Source of the DNA: Mycolicibacterium rhodesiae
Lineage (GTDB): Bacteria > Actinomycetota > Actinomycetes > Mycobacteriales > Mycobacteriaceae
Direction: 5' to 3'
NCBI RefSeq assembly: GCF_002086695.1
Contig: NZ_MVIH01000005.1
Span: 248,001-312,000 of the forward strand
Length of the DNA: 64,000 bases
Numbering within the stretch: the stretch's first letter is position 1; each line of letters begins with the position of its first letter. Positions 54,440 to 63,109 of the stretch are shown piece after piece. The translations under genes were made by a program, and so were the position numbers. The notes beneath the pieces were generated by a model. That model saw nothing but the letters and a program-made list of their open reading frames with translations, was not told the origin of the DNA and made no database searches.

Positions 54440-54724
54440 ATGAAGATCGTGCCGACTCCCATCGCGCAGCACATCGACCGCGTCGAGCGCCAGCACAGTC
54501 TCTACATCGCCATCAGCACCGGCCTGCTGGCCTTCTGGTCGATCTACCGGGTGCTCTGGTCGATCTACCTGGCGGTGACCTACAACGTCATCTTCGGCTC
54601 GCTGGTGTTCCCGATCGTCCTGTGGGGCGTCATCGGTGTGGTCGCGGCGATGGCGTCGATCGGTTTTGCAACCCGTTACCTCAAGGGATCGGCCACCGGC
54701 TCCACCGAGACCAACCAGGTCTGA
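54440..54724 (+). CDS. Small membrane protein with two helices
   Basis: The 94-residue protein starts MKIVPTPIAQHID. It has a cytoplasmic-looking N-terminus and two membrane helices (about 22-50 and 56-79), with a polar tail. GAGAGGAAG sits upstream of the ATG. The function is unknown. A strong hairpin follows the gene. Confidence 0.7.
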   Translation: MKIVPTPIAQHIDRVERQHSLYIAISTGLLAFWSIYRVLWSIYLAVTYNVIFGSLVFPIVLWGVIGVVAAMASIGFATRYLKGSATGSTETNQV

Positions 54725-54736
54725 TCCGGCGTTCCC

Positions 54737-54765
54737 CTGGTGCCCGCGCGCGTCGCGGGCACCAG
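54737..54765 (+). terminator. Strong hairpin terminator
   Basis: CTGGTGCCCGCG (54737-54748) pairs perfectly with CGCGGGCACCAG (54754-54765) over a 5-base loop, 12 bases after the stop of the small membrane protein gene. It has no T-tract, which is common in mycobacteria. Confidence 0.75.
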
Positions 54766-54913
54766 CGCGTGCTGAAACACGATGCGTCGGGCGTGCGATA
54801 GGACGGACAGCACACCGGTTTTGCCGCAGGCACGCCGACGGCCGATGTGTGCGACGATGCCTCTACGCCAAGGGGCAACCCTTCGCAGGGAGATCGAGAG
54901 GACCGCCGGATTC

Positions 54914-55519
54914 ATGACTGAACGGCACCGCACCGCGACACTTGTCCACGCAGTCGCCATCGCGAGCTTCACCGTCGGCGCTGCGCTGGCCGGAGCCGCG
55001 ACGGCCGCCGCCGACCCGATGACACCGACGCCGATTCCGGTCCCGTCGGATCCGGCCGCCGTCCCGCCGGGCCAACCCGTGGCGATGCCGGTCGATCCGG
55101 CGGCTCCGCCCGCGCCCGCACCCCCGCCGCCCGGGGCGCCGCCCTCGGTGCCGGAGATTGCCAACCCGAGCTACGGTTCGCAGAACACCCCCGGCATCCT
55201 CGGGTCGCTCAAGGACATGTGGCACAACGTCCGCGACCCGTACTACGGGCCCGACGAGTCCGCATCGGCCAGCGGCTCGGTCGCGCCGCCGCCGGGTGCC
55301 GGAGCGCCGCCGCCGCTGCCGCCGGGATACAAGTCGTATACCGCGCCCGGTTCGGAGGCGCCCCCGAGCGAGTACGGCCCCGGAAAGCCACCGCCGCCCG
55401 GGACGCCGGCGCTCCCGCCGGGCTATTACTCGCTGAACGGTCCGCCGCCGCCGGGATACGAGTTCAACACCCCCGGCCAGCCGGCCCCGATCACCGCGAC
55501 GCCCGCGCCGACGCCGTAG
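54914..55519 (+). CDS. Secreted Pro-rich protein
   Basis: The 201-residue protein starts MTERHRTATLVHAVAIA, with a signal peptide cut near TAAAD. The mature chain is mostly Pro/Ala/Gly/Ser, with two more conserved-looking patches, GSLKDMWHNVRDPYYGPD and several repeats of PPGYxS/EF (for example LPPGYKSYT, LPPGYYSLN, PPGYEFN). It is probably cell-wall-associated or secreted. The function is unknown. Confidence 0.72.
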   Translation: MTERHRTATLVHAVAIASFTVGAALAGAATAAADPMTPTPIPVPSDPAAVPPGQPVAMPVDPAAPPAPAPPPPGAPPSVPEIANPSYGSQNTPGILGSLKDMWHNVRDPYYGPDESASASGSVAPPPGAGAPPPLPPGYKSYTAPGSEAPPSEYGPGKPPPPGTPALPPGYYSLNGPPPPGYEFNTPGQPAPITATPAPTP

Positions 55520-55620
55520 CGCCGCGGGTCCGCGAAGTTCCGGGGTAGGGGATTACCCGGACCGTCTGCTGGTTATATTTGCTAAGTATTCGCACATCGC
55601 CTGAACGTTGGAGTCTGCAT

Positions 55621-55887
55621 ATGGCTGTGATCAAAACCGCGCTGAGCATTGCGGCACTCGCGATCGGGCTGACGATGGGCGCCGCACCGGCGATCGCGAT
55701 CGCGGACCCGCCACCGCCGGACCAGAACGTCGGCGAGCCGGCTCCGGACTGGGCACCGCGCAAACCGGCTGAAGTCTGGGCCGGGCATCCCGTGGTCTGG
55801 ACGCACATGTGGGGCGGCCGCTGGGGTGTGTGGATCAACGACCAATTCATCACGTTGTCGTCCAACCCGGTCACCAACGGCGGCTGA
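55621..55887 (+). CDS. Small secreted Trp-rich protein
   Basis: The 88-residue protein has a signal peptide (MAVIKTALSIAALAIGL, cut near AIADP) and a short mature chain rich in Trp and Pro: VVWTHMWGGRWGVWIND. No family was recognised. GGAG lies about 10 bases upstream of the ATG. It is the second of four small secreted protein genes in a row. Confidence 0.65.
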   Translation: MAVIKTALSIAALAIGLTMGAAPAIAIADPPPPDQNVGEPAPDWAPRKPAEVWAGHPVVWTHMWGGRWGVWINDQFITLSSNPVTNGG

Positions 55888-55968
55888 GCGTTTCCCGGCA
55901 GCGAGTCTCACTCGTCACATTCGCCGTCCAATCGCGGGCTGGGGTGGATACTGCGTTGTGGACCGCTA

Positions 55969-55974
55969 TATAGT
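55969..55974 (+). promoter_or_regulatory. Possible -10 element before the DUF5078-type gene
   Basis: TATAGT lies 39 bases upstream of the next start codon (56014), in a locally A/T-rich stretch. A good ribosome site (CAGGAG) follows before the ATG. The -35 is not clear. Confidence 0.35.
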
Positions 55975-56013
55975 TAGTCCGCTTAAGGTTTTAGGGATTG
56001 GGGCAGGAGAACG

Positions 56014-56484
56014 ATGGCTGGTTTGATGAGTCGCGCGAAGTTGGCAAGCCTTGCGTTGAGTGCGATGGCCGCAGCCGGTGTCATCACCGCCGGCCCCGCC
56101 GCCGCCGATGCCAGCGACGACTTCCCGATCCCGCACCGCATCATCATCACCCAGTGCGATGTCGAGCAGTACATGGCTGCAGCGCGCGACACCAGTCCGG
56201 TGTACTTCGAGCGATACATGATCGACCGCAGCAACCGGCCCGCCGATGTGCAGCAGATCGCGTTCGATCGCATCCACTGGTTCTTCTCCCTCGACCCGGT
56301 CGCGCGCCGGCAATACTCCGAGGACACCGCGACCAACGTCTACTACGAGTTCGTCGCGACCCGCTGGGGCAACTGGGCCAAGCTGTTCTTCAACAACAAG
56401 GGCGTCGTGGCCAAGGCCACCGACGTCTGCATGAACTACCCGCGCGGCGACATGTCGGTCTGGGACTGGCCGGTCGCCAGGTAG
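56014..56484 (+). CDS. Secreted DUF5078-like protein
   Basis: The 156-residue protein has a signal peptide (about 1-32, ending GPAAAD) and a conserved mature domain: [24 protein letters not shown], in part [17 protein letters not shown], then [22 protein letters not shown] and [13 protein letters not shown]. The two cysteines may form a disulfide. From memory this matches the mycobacterial DUF5078 family, whose function is unknown. The start ATG 56014 has CAGGAG upstream. Confidence 0.78.
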   Translation: MAGLMSRAKLASLALSAMAAAGVITAGPAAADASDDFPIPHRIIITQCDVEQYMAAARDTSPVYFERYMIDRSNRPADVQQIAFDRIHWFFSLDPVARRQYSEDTATNVYYEFVATRWGNWAKLFFNNKGVVAKATDVCMNYPRGDMSVWDWPVAR

Positions 56485-56574
56485 CCTCGGCTAATTCCCG
56501 AGCGGCGGTAACACCGTCGTCAATTCCAGCTATGTACAGGCATCAACGGTGATGCCCCAGTATGTAGGTGGACT

Positions 56575-57102
56575 ATGAAGCAAACCCAAGCGATCGCGAT
56601 CGCCGCCCTCGTGACCTGCACGTCGATGATCTCGGCGACTCCGGTCGCCGCCGATCCCGCGCGAGTGCCCTGCGGGGTACTCGACCAGATCCGCGAGAGT
56701 CTCGACAACGACATCAATGCCGGCATCGGCGGGGTTCGGATCGTGATCAGCTCGCCCTATGCCAGCGGAGCCGCGCAGCAGCGCGACACCAACGTGAAGC
56801 TCGCCATGATCAGCCACGGCGTCCACTACATGGAGGACATCAACGGGGCGGGCATCGTCCCGGGCCTGGCTCCGGCCCTGGTCGACCTTCGGCGGGCCAG
56901 CGACGACATGCGAGACGCCGTGGGCGCGCTGTTCGTCGTGTCCCCGGGTTACGGCTACGGCCTTGGCTACGGGAGTTACGGGCCGACGGTGTCCAACGCC
57001 TGGCCACAGCCATCCACCTGGACCGCCATCGACTATGCGGACCAGAAGAAGGACGACATCTACGCGCTGGTGAACGGCCTACAGGGCACCTGTACGCCGT
57101 AG
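56575..57102 (+). CDS. Secreted protein of unknown function
   Basis: The 175-residue protein has a signal peptide (MKQTQAIAIAALVTCTSM, cut near VAADP) and an otherwise helical mature chain ending in a Gly/Tyr-rich loop (PGYGYGLGYGSYGP). Two cysteines, near the mature N-terminus (VPCGVL) and at the C-terminus (QGTCTP), may pair. It is convergent with the FKBP lipoprotein gene, 4 bases apart. Confidence 0.7.
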   Translation: MKQTQAIAIAALVTCTSMISATPVAADPARVPCGVLDQIRESLDNDINAGIGGVRIVISSPYASGAAQQRDTNVKLAMISHGVHYMEDINGAGIVPGLAPALVDLRRASDDMRDAVGALFVVSPGYGYGLGYGSYGPTVSNAWPQPSTWTAIDYADQKKDDIYALVNGLQGTCTP

Positions 57103-57106
57103 TCGG

Positions 57107-57736
57107 CTAGGAAGCGCTGAGGATCTTGATGGCGAAGACCAGCGTGTCGCCCGGCAGGATGCCGGCCCGCGGCTGGCCCTGCGGGTAACCGTCGGCGGAC
57201 ACCATGGCGACGGCGACGGTCGACCCGACCTTCTGGCCCGCGATCGCCTTCTGGAAGCCGGGAACCACGCCATCGAGCGAGAATTCGGCCGGCTCGCCCC
57301 GTTGGTAGCTGCTGTCGAAGACGCTGCCGTCGCGGCCGTTGACACCCTCGTAGCAGACCGAGACGGTGGCCGTCGGTGCGACGACGGGTCCGGTACCTGC
57401 TTGCAGCGTGTGCACCTCGGTCGCGTTCACGCTGAAGGGGGCGGTCACCGCTACGACCGGTGCCGCGGTGTCCGTCGATCCGGTGACAGCGACACTGCCG
57501 GTCACGCCGGGCAACGTCCACTCCGGGGTTCCCGGGCTGGCAGGCGCAGCGGTCGGGCAGGTGGCATCCGGACCGGCTGCCTGCGTGACCGTGGCGGAGA
57601 CCGCCGGGACGGTCGAGGACTTGCTTGCCGACGGGGTGGTGTCCGAGCCGCAGGCCGCAAGAGTCACGGCAAACGCGGCGGTGCAGGCACCGAACGCAAC
57701 AACAGAGGGCAGGCGGGAGAAGTTCACGCTCGTCAC
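57107..57736 (-). CDS. FKBP-type peptidyl-prolyl isomerase lipoprotein
   Basis: The 209-residue protein has a lipoprotein signal ending in LAACGS (lipobox), a Ser/Thr/Pro linker, and a C-terminal FKBP domain (about 110-209: ATVSVCYEGVNGRDGSVFDSSYQRGEPAEF, in part GSVFDSSYQRGEPAEF, plus GFQKAIAGQKVGSTV). FKBP lipoproteins fold or check exported proteins at the membrane surface. It is divergent from pepD, 141 bases apart, which suggests envelope stress or protein quality control. Confidence 0.88.
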   Translation of the reverse strand: MTSVNFSRLPSVVAFGACTAAFAVTLAACGSDTTPSASKSSTVPAVSATVTQAAGPDATCPTAAPASPGTPEWTLPGVTGSVAVTGSTDTAAPVVAVTAPFSVNATEVHTLQAGTGPVVAPTATVSVCYEGVNGRDGSVFDSSYQRGEPAEFSLDGVVPGFQKAIAGQKVGSTVAVAMVSADGYPQGQPRAGILPGDTLVFAIKILSAS

Positions 57737-57785
57737 GCTACAGCGGATTGATCCGGCAAAAGTCTTGGCTCACACCGAACTCATT

Positions 57786-57801
57786 CTCAGCAAAGCCTCA
57801 G
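57786..57801 (+). promoter_or_regulatory. Direct repeat upstream of pepD (possible MprA-type site)
   Basis: CTCAG occurs at 57786-57790 and again at 57797-57801, one helical turn apart. From memory this is loosely similar to the direct-repeat pattern bound by MprA, which regulates pepD in M. tuberculosis. The resemblance is weak, and no mprA gene is in the window. Confidence 0.3.
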
Positions 57802-57877
57802 ATGGCGTAGGCAAACTGCTTTCAGGCGCCTCGAGGGCGCAGACGGTTCTTGTCACGAGAAAGCGAAACTGAACGCA

Positions 57878-59290
57878 ATGGACTACAGGTCAGGACACTC
57901 GCCGCAGGAGGGCCACTACCCGTGGCAGCCGAAAGATTCTGTGGAACATTCTAATTCAGGACAGGGCCACCCTGGCGGATATCAATACGGTTACGGCGTC
58001 ACCGACGGCACGCAGATGTATCCGCCCCCTTACGGGGCTCGGACCCGGGATGGGAGATCTGCGTCACAGCAAAATCACCGGCAACGGATGAAGTCGCGGG
58101 TGGCCGTTTTGATCGGTGGTACGGCCGTGGTCGCGATGATCGCCGGCGCCGCTGGGGCAGTCGCCGTGGTGGACCACTCCGGGCACCCGACGGCTACCGC
58201 ACAAGGGCAACTTGTGCCCGGGACGCCGAAGAACCCCGCCGTGGCCGGCCAGCCGGCCAGCTCGGCACCCGTCGGTTCGGTCGAGCAGGTCTCGGACAAG
58301 GTACTGCCCAGTGTCGTGAAGCTGCAGATCACCACTGGTCAGGGGCGTGAGGAAGGATCCGGGATCGTCCTGAGCTCCGACGGGTTGATCTTGACAAACA
58401 ATCACGTCGTCGCCGCCGCAGCACAGGCCGCGGGAAGCGGTCCGATGCCTGCCGACGATTCGTCGGACGGCCAGTTCCCCGGTGGCGGGGGCGGCCGGTC
58501 GCTCGGCCAGGGCGGCGCAGGCATGGAAGCAACCGTGACGTTCTCTGACGGTCGGACCGTGCCGTTCACCGTCGTGGGCGCCGATCCTGCCGACGACATC
58601 GCGGTGGTCCGCGCTCAGAACGTGTCTGGCCTCACCCCGATCACGATCGGCTCGTCCAAGGATCTGAAGGTCGGCCAGAACGTCGTCGCGGTCGGCTCGC
58701 CGCTGGGTCTGCAGGGCACCGTGACGACCGGCATCATCAGCGCGCTGGACCGGCCGGTCGCAACGGGTGACGAGCAGTCCGGCCAGCATTCGGTCATGAG
58801 CGCGATCCAGACCGATGCGGCGATCAACCCCGGCAACTCCGGTGGCGCACTGGTGGACATGAAGGGCGATCTGATCGGGGTCAACTCCGCGATCGCATCC
58901 CTTGGCGCCGGCCAGGATTCGCAGGCGGCCCAGAGCGGATCGATCGGCCTGGGCTTCGCGATTCCGGTTGACCAAGCGAAACGCATTGCCGACGAATTGA
59001 TTTCGACCGGGACCGTGCAGCATGCCTCGTTGGGTGTCCAGCTCAGCTCCGATGACAGCGCGCGTGGTGCGGTGGTCGCCGGTGTTGCGGACGGCAGCCC
59101 GGCCGCAGCGGCAGGTATGTCGAAGGGTGCGGTGATCACCAAGGTCGACAACACGGTGATCGACGGCCCGGAGTCGCTCGTCGCGGCCATCCGGTCCAAG
59201 GCGCCCGGCGACAACGTCACGCTGACCTACAACGACCCGTCGGGTGCATCACGCACCGTGCAGGTCACCCTCGGACAAATTCAGTCCTAG
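57878..59290 (+). CDS. pepD: PepD/HtrA-type trypsin-like serine protease with PDZ
   Basis: The 470-residue protein has a Pro/Gln/Gly-rich cytoplasmic N-terminus, one membrane helix (about 74-98), an HtrA protease domain and a C-terminal PDZ domain (about 375-465). The catalytic triad is His176 (LTNNHVVA), Asp240 (ADPADDIAVV) and Ser321 (INPGNSGGAL). It closely follows M. tuberculosis PepD (Rv0983), an envelope-stress protease. In that species pepD is beside mprAB; here it is alone. A 16-base-pair hairpin terminator follows. Confidence 0.92.
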   Translation: MDYRSGHSPQEGHYPWQPKDSVEHSNSGQGHPGGYQYGYGVTDGTQMYPPPYGARTRDGRSASQQNHRQRMKSRVAVLIGGTAVVAMIAGAAGAVAVVDHSGHPTATAQGQLVPGTPKNPAVAGQPASSAPVGSVEQVSDKVLPSVVKLQITTGQGREEGSGIVLSSDGLILTNNHVVAAAAQAAGSGPMPADDSSDGQFPGGGGGRSLGQGGAGMEATVTFSDGRTVPFTVVGADPADDIAVVRAQNVSGLTPITIGSSKDLKVGQNVVAVGSPLGLQGTVTTGIISALDRPVATGDEQSGQHSVMSAIQTDAAINPGNSGGALVDMKGDLIGVNSAIASLGAGQDSQAAQSGSIGLGFAIPVDQAKRIADELISTGTVQHASLGVQLSSDDSARGAVVAGVADGSPAAAAGMSKGAVITKVDNTVIDGPESLVAAIRSKAPGDNVTLTYNDPSGASRTVQVTLGQIQS

Positions 59291-59305
59291 CCGCACAACC
59301 CATCT

Positions 59306-59342
59306 CGAGATGGACGGTAGCTATTGGCTACCGTCCATCTCG
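59306..59342 (+). terminator. Strong pepD terminator hairpin
   Basis: CGAGATGGACGGTAGC (59306-59321) pairs perfectly with GCTACCGTCCATCTCG (59327-59342) over a 5-base loop. The 16 base pairs begin 15 bases after the pepD stop codon. An alternative small palindrome CATCTCGAGATG overlaps the left arm (59301-59312). The region on to 59559 has no gene I trust. Confidence 0.85.
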
Positions 59343-59559
59343 GCGTTGGGGAAGACCGATGATGAACCGCACCGCGTGACATGCGCCGACGGCTGTGCGG
59401 TCAGAGGATCAGCCCGGACACGGGAGAGGGTCTGCGGCACGACGAACGCCTCAGCCACCCTCGCTCACCGGGACTCGACGATCCGCGCCGCGCTGTACGA
59501 GTTCGGCTGCCTGAGGGGATAGTTCCCCATTTGTTTGCCCCATGCGCTAACTTGGCGGG

Positions 59560-61173
59560 GTGTCGAGGGGAGCACACGTCGCTGTGCGCGCACTGCGGGT
59601 GCCACTCGTCTTGATCGTCGGCGTTGCAGTGGTCGTCGCGGCGATCGCGTTCCGACCGCGTTCGGACGCACGGCTCCCGCAGCTGATTTCGGGCCCATTC
59701 GCGTTGCTGCTCGCCGCGGCGACGAATCTGGGCGACTCGCAGGCGCGCAGCGTCGAGCTGACCGCGGAGCTGCCCGACGCGCAACGCCCGGACCGGCTCG
59801 ACGCATGGGCGACGGCCAACGGATTGTCGGTTCGCTGGCAGCCCGGTCAGCGCTGGGCGGTGATCGCCGGCCCGCCGGCGCGCGTCGCCGCGGCGTTCCA
59901 GGTCTCCGTCCACGACTTCCGCGAAAAGGCCGGCCAGGTGTTCTACGCCTCGCCTCAGCAGCCGGGAGTCCCGGCGTCGTTGCGTGACAAGGTCACTGGT
60001 CTCGGGCGGATCCTCAGCTATACGCCCTACCACTCCAACAGCCCGTCCTTCCGTCCGCTGGACGTACCCGACCACAGCCTGCCGCCTGACTCATTGCGGA
60101 CCACGTACAACGTGCGCCCGCTGACCGAGGCCGGTTACACCGGCAAGGGTGGCACCATCGCGGTCTTCGGGTTCGACGGATTCGATCAGGCCGACTTGGA
60201 CATGTTCACCGCCACCTATGGCTTGCCGCGGCTCGTACCCGAGGTCGTCGGTGGCGTGCCCGAGCAACGCACTGGCGAATCCACGATGGATTTGCAAGTC
60301 GCTCACGCGATCGCGCCCGACGCACGCAAGGTGCTGGTGAACGCCAGGACGACGGTTGCCGGGGGCAGCACTTACGTCAAGATCGCCGAACTGATGCAGT
60401 CGGTGGACCGGCAGTTCCCCGGGGCGGTGTGGAGTCTGTCCATCGGTTGGGGCTGCGACAGGCTGATCACCGCAGCCGACCTGGCCCCGATCCGGGGTGC
60501 GATCTCCACCGCACTTGCCCACGGCACCACGGTGTTCGACGCGAGCGGCGATCTGGCCGGTCTGGAATGCAAACGGGGCCACGACTGGTCGGCACCGCCC
60601 GGACCCGCCGACGTGGGCCTCGACGCCGTCGCGTCGCTACCCGAGGTGACGAGTGTCGGCGGGACCACGCTGTCCACCGACGAGAACTACCGGTGGCTGG
60701 GCGAACAAGCCTGGAGCGACGGTCCGTTGACGCAGGGGAGCGGCGGAGGGGTGTCCAACCTCTTCGACCGGCCGCCGTGGCAGGCCGGTGTGACCACGAC
60801 GACCAACACCGTTCGGCGGTTGACGCCCGATGTCTCCGCGGTGGCCGACAACTCGACCGGTGCGGTCATCGTTCAGCAACAGCAGCTGGTCGTCGGGGGT
60901 GGTACGTCGCAATCCGCACCGATCTGGGCCGGTATCGCCGCAGTGATGAACCAGTTCCTGGTCGCCAACGGCGGCCGGCCGGTCGGCGAGCTCAATCCGA
61001 TGCTCTACCGACTGAAGGCCGGTGCGGCCCGACCGGCATTCCACGACATCACGTTGGGCACCAACGCCGTTGCGATTTCACAGGCGGGCTACGACATGGT
61101 CACCGGCTTGGGCAGTCCCGACGTCGACAACATGGTGCGCGACATCCTCGATGTGCAACGGTCCCCGCGATGA
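59560..61173 (+). CDS. S53-family (sedolisin) serine-carboxyl peptidase
   Basis: The 537-residue protein has an N-terminal signal/anchor (about 9-32), a pro-domain-like region and an S53 catalytic domain (about 175-530). Catalytic residues are present: Glu240 and Asp244 in ESTMDLQVAHA (ExxxD), Asp331 in DASGD and Ser450 in GGGTSQSAP. The calcium-site region near the C-terminus (DITLGTN, GYDMVTGLGSPD) is typical. Sedolisins are usually active at acid pH. It overlaps the next gene (ATGA at 61170-61173), the first of three coupled genes. Confidence 0.88.
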   Translation: MSRGAHVAVRALRVPLVLIVGVAVVVAAIAFRPRSDARLPQLISGPFALLLAAATNLGDSQARSVELTAELPDAQRPDRLDAWATANGLSVRWQPGQRWAVIAGPPARVAAAFQVSVHDFREKAGQVFYASPQQPGVPASLRDKVTGLGRILSYTPYHSNSPSFRPLDVPDHSLPPDSLRTTYNVRPLTEAGYTGKGGTIAVFGFDGFDQADLDMFTATYGLPRLVPEVVGGVPEQRTGESTMDLQVAHAIAPDARKVLVNARTTVAGGSTYVKIAELMQSVDRQFPGAVWSLSIGWGCDRLITAADLAPIRGAISTALAHGTTVFDASGDLAGLECKRGHDWSAPPGPADVGLDAVASLPEVTSVGGTTLSTDENYRWLGEQAWSDGPLTQGSGGGVSNLFDRPPWQAGVTTTTNTVRRLTPDVSAVADNSTGAVIVQQQQLVVGGGTSQSAPIWAGIAAVMNQFLVANGGRPVGELNPMLYRLKAGAARPAFHDITLGTNAVAISQAGYDMVTGLGSPDVDNMVRDILDVQRSPR

Positions 61174-62351
61174 CCGATCAGCCAGGCATCGCGACGATGC
61201 CGTGCCCGGCCTGCGCCCACGACGTCCCCGCGGGCCGATTCTGCGTGCGCTGCGGCGCACACCTGTCGGTGGCTTCGGATGAGCGCCCCAGCCCGCTGCG
61301 GGTAAGCGACTCTGCTGCTGCGCCGGGCGAGAACGTGCTCCAGCCGTCGATCGTCAGTTCGATGTTCCCGCACCTGCCGAGCCGCTCGCGGGTGGCATTC
61401 CGGTTCGCACTGGGGCTTCTGCTGGCCGTGCTCGTCGCGTTCTGCGTCATGCAGTGGTACGTGCCGATGCTGGCGCTGGCCATCTTCGCACCGCCCACGC
61501 TCATCGCGATCTATCTGATCGAGTCTCGGCTGTTGACTGACCTACCCGCCTGGGTGTGGGTGCTGACCGCCGTCCTGGGTGCTGCCGTCGGGGTGGCGTG
61601 GGCGACCTTGACCGGCGCTATCGTGGCCGAGTCGTACAGCCTCGGGCTGGGTGCGCAGATCCCCACCACGCGTCTGCTGGTCGACGCGGTGGTGATTCCC
61701 TTCGGCGGCTTGCTGGCAATGCAATTGCCGGTGATCGTCGTTCGGTTGCTGCGGCCTCCGGTGCGAGAGTCGTTGCACGGCGCGGTGATCGGTCTGCTGG
61801 GTGGCGCGATGTTCCTGCTCGCCACAAACGTGATCAGGATGATTCCGCAGTTCGGGGACAGCGCGGTGACCGGCGATCTGCCGGTCGAAGACCTCTTGCT
61901 CCAAGCCGGCGTGCGCGGAATCGGGGAGCCGCTGACGGGCCTGTCGCTGAGCGCCCTGATCGGTGCGTGGCTGTGGTACGTCAACCGCCGCAATCTGCGC
62001 ACGGTGGCGATCGGCGGTCTCGGTTTGATCATCGGCGCCGCGGCGTACGCCTGCGTCGGCCTGGCCCAGGCCTACCGGCTGCCGCCGTACCTGCAGTTCT
62101 CCGTCCACATCGTGTTCGCGGTTGCGGCGGTCATCGCCTTGCGACTGGCGCTTCAGGTCACGATGTTGCGAGACGAGGATGTCGACACCTACCCGGCGCT
62201 TCCGATTCTCTGTGTGTGGTGTCAGCACGTGGTACCCGACACCAAGTTCTGCCCAGCCTGCGGTGTCGCCGCACAGGCGGCGTCGCAGACTTCCCGGGCC
62301 GAGCGTCGAAAAGACCGCCCGCAGCTGCAGATTGCGACGGCGGAATCATGA
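61170..62351 (+). CDS. Zinc-ribbon multi-pass membrane protein
   Basis: The 393-residue protein has a zinc ribbon at each end: N-terminal CPACAHDVPAGRFCVRCG and C-terminal CVWCQHVVPDTKFCPACG, each with two CxxC pairs. Between them are about eight membrane helices. The helix layout loosely recalls PrsW-type membrane proteins, but the EExxxK and His motifs needed for protease activity are not seen. The start overlaps the sedolisin stop and its own stop overlaps the next gene. The function is unknown. Confidence 0.75.
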   Translation: MTDQPGIATMPCPACAHDVPAGRFCVRCGAHLSVASDERPSPLRVSDSAAAPGENVLQPSIVSSMFPHLPSRSRVAFRFALGLLLAVLVAFCVMQWYVPMLALAIFAPPTLIAIYLIESRLLTDLPAWVWVLTAVLGAAVGVAWATLTGAIVAESYSLGLGAQIPTTRLLVDAVVIPFGGLLAMQLPVIVVRLLRPPVRESLHGAVIGLLGGAMFLLATNVIRMIPQFGDSAVTGDLPVEDLLLQAGVRGIGEPLTGLSLSALIGAWLWYVNRRNLRTVAIGGLGLIIGAAAYACVGLAQAYRLPPYLQFSVHIVFAVAAVIALRLALQVTMLRDEDVDTYPALPILCVWCQHVVPDTKFCPACGVAAQAASQTSRAERRKDRPQLQIATAES

Positions 62352-63088
62352 GCGCCCCGACTGCGCCGCACACATCAGAACTCTATCCCGGTTACGCCGT
62401 GGAGCCGGGTGCGTACACCGCTGGGCCCCAACGGTTTACCCCGTTGCGGCGCATGCTCGTGCCACTGGTCGTCACACTGGGGGTCCTGGTCGGAGCCTCG
62501 ACGGCGGCCTGGGCGGTGGCCGGTGGCCCGTCAGTGCGTTACGCGTGCCCACCCGATTGCGGGCGGCCGCCGACGGGTGTGCCGGTTCAGGCGAGCCCGC
62601 GTTACGTGTCTGCGGACGGCGGGTTCTCGGTGTCCTATCCGGCCGACGGCACCGCCTACAAGGTCACCAAGCAGAACGACGGCGTCTCGGCGACGTACAC
62701 CGGGGGCGACGGTGGGGTGATGGAGCTGTTCGGCGTCCCGGCCCAGGGCCGCTCCGCCGAGGAGGTCATCGACGATCTCCTCAAGGACAAGCAGCCCGAC
62801 GCGACGGTGGCCTACGTCCTGCCCAACTCGACGGTCGGTTACCAACTCGGGTTCGGTGAAGTGCTCGACGTCTACCCGCAGGGCGGAGCCGGGGCGTCCC
62901 GCACGCGGATCGTCGTGATGGCGGCAGTGAAGAATGACCTTGCGCTGGTGGCTGCTGCCATCGGTCCGTACCGCAAGTTCGCACCCGGCAACGGGCCCGG
63001 TGTGCCGTCGGGCGCGAATCTGGAACTGGCGCAGGATCTCGGCAAGTACGTGAACAGCTTCCTGTGGAAGGGCGATCCGCCCCGATAG
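62348..63088 (+). CDS. Single-pass anchored extracytoplasmic protein
   Basis: The 246-residue protein starts MSAPTAPHTSELYPG. It has one membrane helix at about 36-58 and an outside domain after it. The outer domain begins with a cysteine pair (VRYACPPDCGRPP) and continues with VSADGGFSVSYPADG and RIVVMAAVKNDLALVAA, a pattern like serine/threonine-kinase-associated or LpqN-type sensor domains. ATG overlaps the previous stop (62348-62351). It closes the three-gene operon with the sedolisin. Confidence 0.72.
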   Translation: MSAPTAPHTSELYPGYAVEPGAYTAGPQRFTPLRRMLVPLVVTLGVLVGASTAAWAVAGGPSVRYACPPDCGRPPTGVPVQASPRYVSADGGFSVSYPADGTAYKVTKQNDGVSATYTGGDGGVMELFGVPAQGRSAEEVIDDLLKDKQPDATVAYVLPNSTVGYQLGFGEVLDVYPQGGAGASRTRIVVMAAVKNDLALVAAAIGPYRKFAPGNGPGVPSGANLELAQDLGKYVNSFLWKGDPPR

Positions 63089-63109
63089 GGCGTCGTACGC
63101 TCAACGGCG

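Noticed and set aside
54914..55519. PE/PPE family membership of the Pro-rich secreted protein
   Set aside because: It has an ordinary signal peptide and no PE or PPE motif near the N-terminus.
59343..59559. Short open frames after the pepD terminator
   Set aside because: They have no signal peptide, ribosome site or recognisable motif and are probably chance frames in the gap before the sedolisin.
61170..62351. Calling the zinc-ribbon membrane protein a PrsW-type membrane protease
   Set aside because: The helix pattern is loosely similar, but the EExxxK motif and the catalytic histidines are not present.
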